A DNA stretch of 64,000 bases from Novosphingobium sp. GTDB lineage: Bacteria > Pseudomonadota > Alphaproteobacteria > Sphingomonadales > Sphingomonadaceae. The notes below the pieces were generated by a model. That model ran no database searches. It saw only the letters and a program-made list of their open reading frames with translations, and was not told where the DNA came from. Made by a program: the position numbers and the translations under genes. This document shows, piece after piece, positions 53,501-62,550 of the stretch (position 1 is the first letter of the stretch; each line of letters starts with the position of its first letter). Location: contig JAGIAR010000002.1 of NCBI GenBank assembly GCA_017744735.1, positions 188,599-252,598 of the forward strand, given 5' to 3'.

Positions 53501-54655
53501 TTGACCACACCTGCCACGCTTACCCTGCACAATGTGAAGACCGTCCGCTCCGGCCGGGGAGTCGCCGCCGAATGCGCGCGCGATCTCGCCCTGCTCGGCT
53601 GCGGCAGGGTCCTGATCGTCACCGGAGCGCCGATCCGCGCGCTCTGCCGGGGGTTGGAGGATGCGCTGGCTGCGCAGGGCTGCGCCGCGCAGCTGCACGA
53701 GGCGCGCGACGGGGAGCCGACCCTCGAAGACCTCGCCGCGGCGATCGCCGCCGCCGAGCGGTTCGGGGCAGACGCGGTGGTCGGCTTCGGCGGCGGCAGC
53801 GCGATGGACGTCGCCAAGCTGGTCGCCGCCCTGGCCGGCGGGAGGCAGCGCATTCTGGACGTGGTCGGGATCGACCTGCTCGCTCCGCGCCGGCTTCCGC
53901 TCGCCTGCATCCCGACCACTGCCGGCACCGGCAGCGAAGCCACGCCCATCGCGATCGTCGAGGACAGCGAAGCGCTGCTCAAGAAGGGCGTGGTCAGCCC
54001 GCATCTGGTGCCCGACTTCGCCTATCTCGACCCCGAGCTGACCCGCTCCATGCCGCGGAGCGTCACCGCCGCGACCGGGATCGATGCGCTGACCCATTGC
54101 ATCGAGGCCTATGCCAACCGCTTCGCCCATCCGGTGGTCGATGCCTGGGCGATAGAGGGCATTCGCCTGATTGCCGCCAATATCGAGCGCGCCTGCACCG
54201 ACGGCGACGATCTGGAGGCGCGTGCGGCGATGCTGCGGGCGAGCCATCTCGGCGGGCAGTGCCTCGGGCCGGTCAACACTGCCGCGGTCCATGCGCTGGC
54301 CTATCCGCTCGGCGGCGAATTCCACATCGCCCACGGCGTCGCCAATTCGCTGCTGCTGCCGCATGTGCTGCGCTTCAACCTCGAGGCCGCGCCGGCGCGC
54401 TACGCCGCGATCGCCGGGGCGCTGGGCATCGCTTGCAGCGGCGACGACCGTGCCGACGCGCTCCGCGGAATCGAGGAAATCGAGCGGCTCTCCGCCGCGA
54501 TCGGGATCGAGCGGCATCTGTCCGCCTTCGGAATCAGCTCGAACACGATCCCGCACATGGCCGCCGCCGCGATCACGGTGCAGCGGCTGCTCAGCCGCAA
54601 CCTGCGCGAAGTGACCGAGGAAGACGCCCGCGCAATCTATCAAGCCGCACTTTGA
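53501..54655 (+). CDS. Iron-containing alcohol dehydrogenase (group III)
   Basis: Cytoplasmic NAD(P)-dependent alcohol dehydrogenase of 384 residues. GFGGGSAMDVAK near 90-101 binds the nucleotide. The metal site is supplied by DALTHCIEAY (Asp and His) and the pair HALAYPLGG / HIAHGVANS. The start is TTG at 53501, supported by GGAAAGGA 7 bases upstream and by the fact that the ATG at 53469 is in another frame. It would interconvert an alcohol with an aldehyde or ketone or reduce a maleylacetate-like compound. It starts an operon with a SnoaL-like protein, an aldehyde dehydrogenase and a BKACE enzyme. Confidence 0.88.
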   Translation: MTTPATLTLHNVKTVRSGRGVAAECARDLALLGCGRVLIVTGAPIRALCRGLEDALAAQGCAAQLHEARDGEPTLEDLAAAIAAAERFGADAVVGFGGGSAMDVAKLVAALAGGRQRILDVVGIDLLAPRRLPLACIPTTAGTGSEATPIAIVEDSEALLKKGVVSPHLVPDFAYLDPELTRSMPRSVTAATGIDALTHCIEAYANRFAHPVVDAWAIEGIRLIAANIERACTDGDDLEARAAMLRASHLGGQCLGPVNTAAVHALAYPLGGEFHIAHGVANSLLLPHVLRFNLEAAPARYAAIAGALGIACSGDDRADALRGIEEIERLSAAIGIERHLSAFGISSNTIPHMAAAAITVQRLLSRNLREVTEEDARAIYQAAL

Positions 54656-54668
54656 ACGAGGGACCCCG

Positions 54669-55124
54669 ATGGCCGACGCCGCACTGCTCGCACTGAACAC
54701 GGAGCTGGCGCTCCAGCTTGCCGATTACTGGCACGAAATCGACTTCAACGGCGGGCGCGAGGCTTCGCAATACTACGTGCCCGAAGCCGAGTTCCACGGG
54801 AACTACGCCTCCTATCTGGGGGTCGCGAAAATCCAGCAGTTCTACGACTGGCGGATCGAGCAGGGCCCGCGCCTGTCGGTCCACAGCTTCACCAATTTCC
54901 GCGCCTGGTTCACCGGCGAGGATACGGCGGAGGCGACCAACTTCCTGATGCTCTATGCGCGCAACGGCGAGAAGATCCAGCCGTCGCACGCGCCGATCAC
55001 CATATCGCTCGCGACAGACAAATATCGCCTTGTGGATGGCAAGTGGCTGTGCACCTATCGCCGCTTCGAGCATTTGTTCGAAGGTGACGTGCCGATCACC
55101 AACCCCAACCTGGACGACGACTGA
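54669..55124 (+). CDS. Cytoplasmic SnoaL/NTF2-like protein
   Basis: Protein of 151 residues without a signal peptide. It has the SnoaL_4 pattern: an N-terminal helix with LALQLADYWHEIDFNGG, then EAEFHGNYASYLG and IQQFYDWRIEQG, and a terminal strand pair DGKWLCTYRRFEHLFEGD. It differs from the exported homologue at 46706-47287. The family covers dehydratases, isomerases and small polyketide cyclases. GAGGGA precedes the ATG, 13 bases after the alcohol dehydrogenase stop. It may isomerise or dehydrate an intermediate between the alcohol and aldehyde steps. The catalytic pair cannot be fixed by eye. Confidence 0.78.
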   Translation: MADAALLALNTELALQLADYWHEIDFNGGREASQYYVPEAEFHGNYASYLGVAKIQQFYDWRIEQGPRLSVHSFTNFRAWFTGEDTAEATNFLMLYARNGEKIQPSHAPITISLATDKYRLVDGKWLCTYRRFEHLFEGDVPITNPNLDDD

Positions 55125-55125
55125 C

Positions 55126-56577
55126 ATGACGCGTGGAGCTCTCGACGAACCCGACCTGCTGCTGAACAAGGCCTATGTCGCCGGACGATGGATCGCCGGC
55201 GACGGAGCGCCGATCGCGGTGGACGACCCCTTCACCCTGGCCCAGTTCGGCGAGATTCCCGACGTCGGAGCAACCGGAACCCAGGCGGCGATCGATGCCG
55301 CCGAAGCCGCCTTTCCCGAATGGGCGCGGCGCCCGGTGAAAGAACGCTGCGCTATCCTGCGCCGCTGGTCGGAGCTGATCCTGCGGCACAAGGAAGATCT
55401 TGCCCGGATCATCACCCGGGAAAACGGCAAGGCGCTTAAGGAAGCGCGGGCCGAGGTCGACTACGGCAACGGTTTCATCGAGTTCTACGCCGAATATTCG
55501 GCGCACGATCTCGGCGAGATCATCCCGGCGCCCGTGCCGGGACGGCGGCTGCTGGTCGAGAAGGAGCCGGTCGGCGTCTGCGTGGCGATCACTCCGTGGA
55601 ACTTCCCGCTCGCAATGCTGACCCGCAAGGTGGGCCCGGCTCTGGCCGCGGGCTGCACCATGGTCGCCAAGCCGGCCGAACTGACCCCGCTGACTGCGCT
55701 GGCCTTCGCCAAGCTCGGTGAGGAAGCCGGCGTGCCCAAGGGCGTGTTCAGCGTGGTGACCGGCCACTCCAAGGCGATCGGCGGGGCGATGACCGCGTCG
55801 GAAGTGGTGCGGAAACTCTCCTTCACCGGCTCGACTCCGGTCGGTGCGATGCTCGCCGAAGCCTGCGCGCCGACGATCAAGCGGCTGAGCCTCGAACTCG
55901 GCGGGAACGCCCCGCTGCTGGTCTTCGACGACGCCGATCTCGACACCGCGATCGAGACGGCGATGATCGCCAAGTTCCGCAATGCCGGCCAAAGCTGCGT
56001 CGCGGCCAACCGGATCTACGTCCAGAAGGGCATCGAGGACCGCTTCCTCAAGGCGCTGGCGGCGAAGATCGGTGCAATGAAGGCCGGCGACGGTCTCGAC
56101 GAAGCCAACGACGTCGGTCCGCTGATCGACGAGCGCGCGATCAAGAAGGTCGACGAGCACCGCGAGGACGCGCTGAGCCACGGCGGCGAACTGCTCGCCG
56201 GCGGCGCCTCGCCCGGCGGGCGCCTGGCCCAGCCCACTCTGGTCGGCCATGTCGCGCCCGATGCGCTGCTGACCCGCGAGGAAACTTTTGGACCGCTTGC
56301 CGGCGTGATCGGCTTCGCAACGGTGGAGGACGGCGTCAGGCTCGCCAACGATACGCCGTTCGGCCTCGCAGCCTATCTGTGTTCCGAAGACCCCAAGACG
56401 ATCGCGCGCGTCGGCCGCGATCTCGAAAGCGGGATCGTCGGGATCAACACCGGGCTGATCTCGACCCCGACGGCACCGTTCGGCGGGGTCAAGATGTCGG
56501 GTCTCGGGCGGGAGGGCTCGCACCACGGCCTCGCCGAGTACCAGAATCTCAAATATCTCTGCCACGCAGGCATTTAG
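55126..56577 (+). CDS. NAD(P)-dependent aldehyde dehydrogenase (succinate-semialdehyde dehydrogenase-like)
   Basis: Aldehyde dehydrogenase of 483 residues, a usual length. The catalytic Cys291 lies in GQSCVAANR, the general base Glu257 in LELGG, and the nucleotide-binding SFTGSTPVG block at 232-240. ITPWNFP and KPAELTP are conserved in the succinate-semialdehyde dehydrogenase group (GabD), and CGVAANR-like CVAANRIYVQ favours it over betaine-aldehyde dehydrogenases. It starts one base after the preceding stop codon (TGA-C-ATG), a sign of coupled translation. It should oxidise a semialdehyde to a carboxylic acid in the pathway of the operon. Confidence 0.9.
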   Translation: MTRGALDEPDLLLNKAYVAGRWIAGDGAPIAVDDPFTLAQFGEIPDVGATGTQAAIDAAEAAFPEWARRPVKERCAILRRWSELILRHKEDLARIITRENGKALKEARAEVDYGNGFIEFYAEYSAHDLGEIIPAPVPGRRLLVEKEPVGVCVAITPWNFPLAMLTRKVGPALAAGCTMVAKPAELTPLTALAFAKLGEEAGVPKGVFSVVTGHSKAIGGAMTASEVVRKLSFTGSTPVGAMLAEACAPTIKRLSLELGGNAPLLVFDDADLDTAIETAMIAKFRNAGQSCVAANRIYVQKGIEDRFLKALAAKIGAMKAGDGLDEANDVGPLIDERAIKKVDEHREDALSHGGELLAGGASPGGRLAQPTLVGHVAPDALLTREETFGPLAGVIGFATVEDGVRLANDTPFGLAAYLCSEDPKTIARVGRDLESGIVGINTGLISTPTAPFGGVKMSGLGREGSHHGLAEYQNLKYLCHAGI

Positions 56578-56599
56578 AAAACATCCTTAAGGGGAAATC

Positions 56600-57535
56600 A
56601 TGCGCAAGCATTCGAAGGTCGTCATCACTTGCGCCCCCACGGGATCGATCCACACTCCCTCGATGTCGCCCCACTTGCCGGTGACGGCCGACCGGATCGC
56701 CGAGGCCGCGATAGAAGCTGCCGAGGCCGGCGCCGCGATCCTGCATCTTCACGCGCGTAACGAGGCCGACGGCAGCCCGAGCCCGCGGGCGGAAGACTTC
56801 ATGCGCTTCCTCCCGCGGATCAAGCAGGCCACCGACGCGGTGATCAACATCTCGACCGGCGGCAGCGCGACCATGTCGCTCGACGACCGGCTCGAAGGCG
56901 CCAAGGCCGCGCAGCCCGAGGTCTGCTCGCTCAACATGGGGCCGCTGATCTTCGATTTCTCGGGCGCCGCCAAGCGCGTCGAGCAATGGCGCCATGCCTG
57001 GGAGCAGCCCTATGTCGAAGGGTCGCGCGGGCGCATCATGTACAATGACAACGCCTATATCGAGCGGATCATGCTCGAGGTCGGGCGCGCATTCGGAACC
57101 CGGTTCGAGTTCGAGTGCTACGACATCGGGCATCTCTATACCCTCGCCCACTTCGCCGACCGGGGGCTGATCGATCCGCCGTTTCTGATCCAGGGCGTGT
57201 TCGGCATCCTCGGCGGGATCGGCGCCGATCCGCGCAACCTCGCCCATATGGTGACCATCGCCGACGGCCTGTTCGGCGAAGATTACGTCTTTTCCGCCTT
57301 CGCCGCCGGCCGCCACCAGCTCGCCTTCTGCACCCAGTCGGCTCTGCTCGGCGGGAACTGCCGCGTGGGGCTGGAAGACAGCCTGTTCATCGGCAAGGGC
57401 GAACTGGCGACTTCGAGCGCCGAGCAGGTCGCGAAGATCAGGACGGTGATCGAGGCACTCGGGCGCGAGGTCGCGACCCCGGCGGAAGCGCGCGACCTGC
57501 TCAAGCTGAAGGGCGGGGATGCGGTCCGGTTCTAG
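56600..57535 (+). CDS. Beta-keto acid cleavage enzyme (BKACE / DUF849)
   Basis: TIM-barrel enzyme of 311 residues related to 3-keto-5-aminohexanoate cleavage enzyme (Kce). The Zn site includes His49 and His51 in LHLHARN. ITCAPTGSIHTPSMSPHLP-like sequence (TCAPTGSIHTPS) opens the barrel; NISTGGSA and FECYDIGHL follow, the latter with the third Zn-ligand candidate. The class condenses a beta-keto acid with acetyl-CoA and splits it into acetoacetate and a CoA ester. SD AGGGGAAA precedes the ATG. It is the last gene of the Fe-ADH operon and its stop overlaps the HpaI-type aldolase stop by 4 bases. The keto acid side chain is unknown. Confidence 0.88.
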   Translation: MRKHSKVVITCAPTGSIHTPSMSPHLPVTADRIAEAAIEAAEAGAAILHLHARNEADGSPSPRAEDFMRFLPRIKQATDAVINISTGGSATMSLDDRLEGAKAAQPEVCSLNMGPLIFDFSGAAKRVEQWRHAWEQPYVEGSRGRIMYNDNAYIERIMLEVGRAFGTRFEFECYDIGHLYTLAHFADRGLIDPPFLIQGVFGILGGIGADPRNLAHMVTIADGLFGEDYVFSAFAAGRHQLAFCTQSALLGGNCRVGLEDSLFIGKGELATSSAEQVAKIRTVIEALGREVATPAEARDLLKLKGGDAVRF

Positions 57536-58296
57536 TCCAGCCCGTCGAGCGTCGCGCCCGCTGCCGCCGCGGCGGCCTTGCCGAACAGCGTGGTGTCGTT
57601 GCTGACCATCACCAGCGAGAAGCCCTGCTTCAGGGCCGCCTGCGCCTCTGCCGGCGAACCCACGGCAATACCCGACAGTACCCCGGCGTCCCTGGTCGCA
57701 CCGAGCATCTTCGCAGTCAGCGCCTGGACCGCCGGATCGCTGGCCGGCTTGCCGCTCGACAGGAACAGGTCGCCATGACCGATCAGGATGCCGTTGACGT
57801 GCTCCAGGGCGGCGAACTCGGCGGCGCGTTCGAGCGACGCCCAATCCTCCAGCTGGATCATCCGCAGGCACTGCTCGTCGCCGCGCTTCACGTAGTCCGG
57901 GATCGCTCCGAGCCCCCATCTGCCGGCGCGCGAGGTCAGCCCCAGGCCGCGCTCGCCCTTGGGCGCGAAGACCATTCGCCGGGTGATCGAGTCCGCCAGC
58001 TCGAGGCCGTTCACGCGCGGCACCAGCAGCCCGTCGGCCCCGGCGTCGAGCAGCGGCTGGATCGCCGAGCCGAGATGGTCGGCCAGCCGTACCACCGCCG
58101 CCATCCCCATCGCCTGCGCGGCGAAGACCAGCTCGTTCGCGCGTTCGAGCGAATGCGGCGCGTGCTCCATGTCGACCACCACGAATTCGAACCCGGCATG
58201 GGCGAGCAACTGCACGGTTTCGAGCGAGGGGATCTTGACCCAGGTGCCGATCAGCCCGCGTTTGCCGCCGTGCAGGCGATCGATGAAATCGTCCAT
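57532..58296 (-). CDS. HpcH/HpaI family aldolase
   Basis: Class II-type aldolase of 254 residues related to 4-hydroxy-2-oxoheptanedioate aldolase HpaI. GTWVKIPSLETVQLLAHAGFEFVVVDMEH-order is seen (VVVDMEHAPHS). A LLVPRVNGLE block, the metal-binding Glu of MIQLEDW, and GHGDLFLSSG follow. Pyruvate or glyoxylate plus an aldehyde would be the products from a 4-hydroxy-2-oxo acid, or citryl/malyl-type compounds in CitE relatives. The ATG at 58296 has AAGGAGG upstream. It reads toward the BKACE gene with a 4-base overlap, so it is a separate transcript, but its role fits the same catabolic island. Confidence 0.85.
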   Translation of the reverse strand: MDDFIDRLHGGKRGLIGTWVKIPSLETVQLLAHAGFEFVVVDMEHAPHSLERANELVFAAQAMGMAAVVRLADHLGSAIQPLLDAGADGLLVPRVNGLELADSITRRMVFAPKGERGLGLTSRAGRWGLGAIPDYVKRGDEQCLRMIQLEDWASLERAAEFAALEHVNGILIGHGDLFLSSGKPASDPAVQALTAKMLGATRDAGVLSGIAVGSPAEAQAALKQGFSLVMVSNDTTLFGKAAAAAAGATLDGLD

Positions 58297-58437
58297 GATG
58301 CCGGGCCTCCTTCCGCGCCGCTTGTACAGAATTCTGTCTGCAAGCGAGGACAATATATTGCCCCTGGCGGCCCGCCGCCTTGCCTGGGTCGCGGGCCGGA
58401 TATTGCGCGCGGGCCCGGCAGTGACTAGCGCGATGGG

Positions 58438-59607
58438 GTGCAGGCCCAACCCTTCCCCGATGACGGACGCCCGGTCGCCGCAATCTTTCGCGCGCCGGTG
58501 TTCAACGCGTCGGAGACCTTCGTCCGGCTGCAGGCCACCTCGCTGGCGCGCTACCAGCCGCTGATGGTGGGCCTGGAGGACAAGGGCCACGTTCCGCCGT
58601 CACTCGAGGGGCGGGTCATGCTCGCGCGGGACGGAGCGCAGGCCTTCGCGATCCGCGCCCTCGGCCGCTGGGGAACCCTGGGCGCACGGGTCGCGGCGGC
58701 CCACCCGGCGCTGATCCACGCGCATTTCGGGCCCGACGGGCTGGCCGCGCTGCCACTGGCGCGCCGCCTCGGCATTCCGCTGGCGGTGACGCTGCACGGC
58801 TACGACGTCAGCCGCTCGCGCACGAACCTGCTCGCCTCGGGGCATTTCTCGTGGATGCGCTACGCCGTTTCCGAAGGGCGGCTGAAGCGCGGCGGCGACC
58901 TGTTCCTGCCGGTCTCCAATGCCTTGCGCGACCAGGCGATCGCGCGCGGCTTTCCGGCCGAGCGGACCTTCACCCACTACATCGGCATCGACTGCGAGCG
59001 CTTCCGCCCGGCCGCCGGGCGGCGCGAGGATATGCTGATCCTCCACGTCGGCCGGCTGGTGGAGAAGAAGGGCACCGAAGTGCTGCTGCGCGCGCTCCCG
59101 GCGATCCGGACACGGGTACCGGGAGCGCGGCTTGCGATCTGCGGCGACGGCCCGCTGCGTCCGGCGCTGGAAAAGCTGGCGGGTGAGCTGGGCATTGCCG
59201 GCGCGGTCGAATTCCGCGGCGCCGTGCCCGCCGACGCCCTGCCGGGAATGTTCGCGCGCGCGGCCTTGCTCGCGGCTCCCAGCGTGACCGCGCGGAGCGG
59301 CGATGCCGAAGGGCTGCCGACGGTGATCATGGAAGCGGCGGCATCCGGCCTGCCGGTGGTCGCCTCGCACCACGGCGGGATCGGCGAGGCGGTGACCGAC
59401 GGCCAGACCGGCTTCCTGGTGCCCGAGCACGATTCGGCGGCGCTTGCGCGGAGGATCGCGGAGCTGCTCGCGGCGCCCGACCTCGGCGCGCGATTCGGTG
59501 CTGCAGGCCGCACCCTGACCGAAACCCGCTTCGATGCGGCGCGCCAGATGCGGCTGCTCGAGCAGCGGTACGACGAAATGCGGGCCGCGGGCGCGGCTAG
59601 ATCCTAG
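58438..59607 (+). CDS. Glycosyltransferase family 4 (GT-B)
   Basis: Retaining GT-B enzyme of 389 residues. The N-terminal half has HAHFGPDGLAALPLAR and VTLHGYDVSRS. The C-terminal half has ILHVGRLVEKKGTEVLLRAL (about 201-220), ICGDGPLRPALE, and the donor-binding E-x7-E, seen as GLPTVIMEAAASGLPVV. It has a GTG start; an ATG at 58433 is in a different frame. It would transfer a sugar from a nucleotide donor to a surface or lipid acceptor. It faces the CDP-alcohol phosphotransferase convergently with a 4-base overlap, so it is likely part of the same surface-lipid locus. Confidence 0.87.
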   Translation: MQAQPFPDDGRPVAAIFRAPVFNASETFVRLQATSLARYQPLMVGLEDKGHVPPSLEGRVMLARDGAQAFAIRALGRWGTLGARVAAAHPALIHAHFGPDGLAALPLARRLGIPLAVTLHGYDVSRSRTNLLASGHFSWMRYAVSEGRLKRGGDLFLPVSNALRDQAIARGFPAERTFTHYIGIDCERFRPAAGRREDMLILHVGRLVEKKGTEVLLRALPAIRTRVPGARLAICGDGPLRPALEKLAGELGIAGAVEFRGAVPADALPGMFARAALLAAPSVTARSGDAEGLPTVIMEAAASGLPVVASHHGGIGEAVTDGQTGFLVPEHDSAALARRIAELLAAPDLGARFGAAGRTLTETRFDAARQMRLLEQRYDEMRAAGAARS

Positions 59608-60797
59608 CGCAGACCGGCGACTTCCTCTGCTGCCTCGGCATGGCGCGGGCGCGGGAGCACCGCCACCAACACGGTGGCAAGCCAGATCACCGCGACCGCC
59701 GCGAACACCTCCAGCGCGAAGAGGGCACAGTTGAAGCCGAACACGACCACGACCGCGAACAGGAAGGCGAACCCGTCGCGCGCGGTCAGGAAGGTGAAGA
59801 AGGCGATCACCGCCTTCGCGATCGGGCCGAAATTGCCGTCGCGCATCTTGTGCTTGACCAGGTCGAAGCCGAGCGGCTTGCCGTTCTTGAGCGTCTTGCG
59901 CCCGATCAGCCACAGGCCCAGCGCCATTGCGCCGACCGACCACAGACCGAGATAGACCGCGATCTGCGATCCCTGCAGCGTCAGGCTGTAACTCAGCCCG
60001 AGGATGAAGGAGATATTGATCGCCTGGTCGATCGCGCTGTCGAGCGACGCGCCGGCATCCGAGCTGCGGAAGGTGACCCGGGCGATCTCGCCGTCGACCC
60101 CGTCGAAGATCGACGCGGCCTGGAACAGGATCGCCCCCGCCACCATTCCGGCGTGGCTGCCGGTGAGCAGCGAGAGCAGCATCGCAACCCCGAGCAGCGC
60201 GGTGCCGATGGTAGCGTGGACCGGGCGGATGAAGGGAAACAGCAGCAGGAAACCGCTGATCGGGCGCGATATCCGGCGGTTGATGTAGCGCGAGACCAGC
60301 CCGTCGCCCTTCTTCACCGTGCGCCGTAGAAGCTCCCAGCCCGCATTGTCATCGAGCGGGATCGCGTCGTCGGCGACCATGCAGCCGCCGGGCGCGGGAA
60401 AGCGCCATGCGACCGGCTCGTCCGCATAGGCCAGTTCGCGTTCGCTGCCGGCAAGGAACCGCGCGATCACCTCTGCCGGCAGCAGATAGTCCGACGCGAA
60501 GCCGATCACTTCCTCGCCTTCCGGCACGCGGGACGAGATCCGGATTGTCGCGTCGGGCGCCAGCCGGTCGAAATCGTCGAGCACGCGCTGCGCGAATTGC
60601 ACCCCTTCGGGAGCCACGATGCGGATGTCCGCAAGGCCCGCCGCGGCGATTTCGCGCACGATCCGGCCGATCGCCGAAACCCCGGCAATACGCCGCTCGG
60701 CGGCAATTTCGTCGGCCAGGAAAAGGACTGCGGTAGGGATCATAGGGGGGGTTCTTGACATGGGGGGAACAAGCGGAACGGTCTCTATGAAGCTCAT
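59604..60797 (-). CDS. CDP-alcohol phosphatidyltransferase with an N-terminal extra domain
   Basis: Membrane enzyme of 397 residues. The CDP-alcohol motif DGVDGEIARVTF(8)GASLDSAID has all three Asp/Gly positions (about 230-250), and about six membrane helices follow. The first about 150 residues form a soluble domain, TAVLFLADEIAAERRIAG onward with a D-x-x-x-P-less, nucleotidyltransferase-like alternation. This fused layout recalls the bifunctional IPCT/DIPPS protein of archaea, whose product is di-inositol phosphate. The start is uncertain: ATGs at 60797, 60761 and 60743 all lack a clear SD. Its neighbours supply inositol phosphate and CDP-inositol, so the reaction probably joins CDP-inositol (or CDP-diacylglycerol) to an inositol phosphate or lipid. 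Confidence 0.82.
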   Translation of the reverse strand: MSFIETVPLVPPMSRTPPMIPTAVLFLADEIAAERRIAGVSAIGRIVREIAAAGLADIRIVAPEGVQFAQRVLDDFDRLAPDATIRISSRVPEGEEVIGFASDYLLPAEVIARFLAGSERELAYADEPVAWRFPAPGGCMVADDAIPLDDNAGWELLRRTVKKGDGLVSRYINRRISRPISGFLLLFPFIRPVHATIGTALLGVAMLLSLLTGSHAGMVAGAILFQAASIFDGVDGEIARVTFRSSDAGASLDSAIDQAINISFILGLSYSLTLQGSQIAVYLGLWSVGAMALGLWLIGRKTLKNGKPLGFDLVKHKMRDGNFGPIAKAVIAFFTFLTARDGFAFLFAVVVVFGFNCALFALEVFAAVAVIWLATVLVAVLPRPRHAEAAEEVAGLR

Positions 60798-60895
60798 ATC
60801 TTATTCATGTAACACGCCTGATAGACGAATTGCTTTTTGTCGGCCCTTGGCCGGCGCCGGATAAAAAGGAACCCTCTTCGGGGAACGGCCAACGA

Positions 60896-61399
60896 ATGAA
60901 ACGATCACTCCTGAACAACGCGCGACGCGCGAAAAACCTTCTCGCGCCGGCACTCGGCGCGCTTGCCTTCAGTGTGGCGGCTGCGGCTGCCCCCGCCCAT
61001 GCGGAAGATTGCACCGGCACGCCCAGCGCCACTAGGGCCTATGTGAATGTACAGGGCGTTAAGTCGTCCGCGGGATTGGTAGCGGTAACGCTCTACGCCG
61101 ACAATTCGAAGAAGTTCCTCGTCAAGCATGGCTCGCTCTATGTCGGCCGTGTCCCGGCAAAGGCCGGAACCACGCGGGTTTGCATCTATGTCCCCAATCC
61201 CGGGGTTTACGCGATCGCAGTCTACCATGATGTGGACGGAAACCGGAAATTCAACCGCAGCGGGCTGGGTTTCCCGGCGGAACCATACGGCTTTTCGAAC
61301 AATGCCTCCACTTTCGCCGGTCTGCCCTCGTTCAAATCGGTACGAATCAACGTTCCCAAGGACGGATTCGAAACTTCGATCACGCTGAAGCAGCCGTAA
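60896..61399 (+). CDS. Secreted DUF2141 protein
   Basis: Exported protein of 167 residues. The signal peptide ends near APAHA-ED. The mature domain matches DUF2141: AYVNVQGVKSSAGLVAVTLYAD at about 46-67, an FLVKHGSLYVGRVPAKAG strand pair, then YAIAVYHDVDGNRKFNRSGLGFPAEPYGFSNNA-order (AVYHDVDGNRKFN, PAEPYGFSNN). The role of the family is unknown; a small beta-sandwich with possible Ca or lipid contacts. It sits alone in plus orientation inside the minus-strand inositol locus and overlaps the convergent glycosyltransferase by 20 bases. The 98-base gap upstream holds AT-rich sequence fit for a divergent promoter with the CDP-alcohol gene. Confidence 0.85.
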   Translation: MKRSLLNNARRAKNLLAPALGALAFSVAAAAAPAHAEDCTGTPSATRAYVNVQGVKSSAGLVAVTLYADNSKKFLVKHGSLYVGRVPAKAGTTRVCIYVPNPGVYAIAVYHDVDGNRKFNRSGLGFPAEPYGFSNNASTFAGLPSFKSVRINVPKDGFETSITLKQP

Positions 61400-62537
61400 T
61401 TCGGGCGAGGCGTTCGTTCAGGAACGCCTCGATCCGCTCCGCGCGCCGATCCCAGCTCAGCTCCTGCGCCTCGCGCCGCGCGGCCTCGGCAAGGCGACCG
61501 GCCAGCGCGCCGTCGCCGAGCAGCTCGTCGAGCGCGGCTGCGGCCGCCTGGGGATCGTCCGGCGCAACCAGCAGCGCGTTCTCGCGCTGGTGCAGGAAAC
61601 CCTCGGTGTCGCGAGCCATCGGGGCCAGGATCGGGCGCCCGGCGGCAAAATAGGCGAACAGCTTGATCGGCAGCACGCAATTGCCGAATCGTTCCAGCGG
61701 AGCGCTCGAAGGCGGAACCACCAGCACGTCGGCCGCGAACAGATAGGGTGCCAACGTACGCGGCCCCTGCCACCCGAACACGTGCAGATTCGCTCGGGTG
61801 CGCGCGGCCTGCTCGATCTCGCCCTCGCCCTCGGAGCCGACCAGTACGAAGGCGATCTCCGGACGCAGGTCGGCCATCGCCAGCACCTGGTCCAGCCCCT
61901 TCCTCGGATTGATTCGCCCGGCATAGACGACCGTCGGCCGGTCCGGGGCGAGCCCAAGCGCGCGCCGCGCCTCGACCCGGTCCAGCGGCAGCGCAAACCG
62001 GCCCAGCTCCGCGCCGTTATGCGCGACCAGCAGCTTTTCGTCCGGCACGCCGCAGGCGCGGTAGCTGTCCGCGGCGAACTCGGAATGGGTCAGGATGCCG
62101 AGGCATCGCGGCAGCCGCGCGGTGCGCCGGATCAGCGGGCGCAGCACCGGCAGATCGTCGGGCCAGGGACGGTAGTGATCGGTGACGAAGGGCACCGGAC
62201 TGGCACCTCCGGCGGCGAGCATCGCGGGGATTCGGCTGAACAGCACATCGGCGCCGCGAACCTGCGGGCTTTTCAGGGCCTTGCGTAACCACCACAGGCT
62301 GGGCAGCGCGGGCGGGCCGGCCCACCGGACCGGGATCTGGACCGTCTCGAAGTCGCCCGTGACGTCGAAATAGTCGCGCAGCATCGCACTGTCGACCGGG
62401 CCGTCGGCCGCGAGCCGCGGCAGCAGCAGCGTCACCTCGTGCCCGCGGCGGACAAGCGCGGCAGCGGTGCTCACGGCCTGGTCGCGGTCCGCCTTGTGCA
62501 GCGGCTGCGACCAGAGCATCGGATAGGCCAGCTTCAT
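61380..62537 (-). CDS. Glycosyltransferase family 4 (GT-B), second
   Basis: GT-B enzyme of 385 residues. The start MKLAYPMLWSQPLHKADRDQ at 62537 is preferred because it opens on the first beta strand. The acceptor half holds FVTDHYRPWPDDLP and GILTHSEFAADSYR. The donor half has VVYAGRINPRKGLDQVLA, VLVGSEGEGE and the E-x7-E equivalent near FGNCVLPIKLFAYFAAGRP. It starts 13 bases after the IPCT-like stop in the same direction, making MIPS, IPCT, glycosyltransferase a co-directional set. It may glycosylate the inositol product. The donor is not known. Confidence 0.87.
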   Translation of the reverse strand: MKLAYPMLWSQPLHKADRDQAVSTAAALVRRGHEVTLLLPRLAADGPVDSAMLRDYFDVTGDFETVQIPVRWAGPPALPSLWWLRKALKSPQVRGADVLFSRIPAMLAAGGASPVPFVTDHYRPWPDDLPVLRPLIRRTARLPRCLGILTHSEFAADSYRACGVPDEKLLVAHNGAELGRFALPLDRVEARRALGLAPDRPTVVYAGRINPRKGLDQVLAMADLRPEIAFVLVGSEGEGEIEQAARTRANLHVFGWQGPRTLAPYLFAADVLVVPPSSAPLERFGNCVLPIKLFAYFAAGRPILAPMARDTEGFLHQRENALLVAPDDPQAAAAALDELLGDGALAGRLAEAARREAQELSWDRRAERIEAFLNERLARITAASA

Positions 62538-62550
62538 TGCGCGCCCCACC

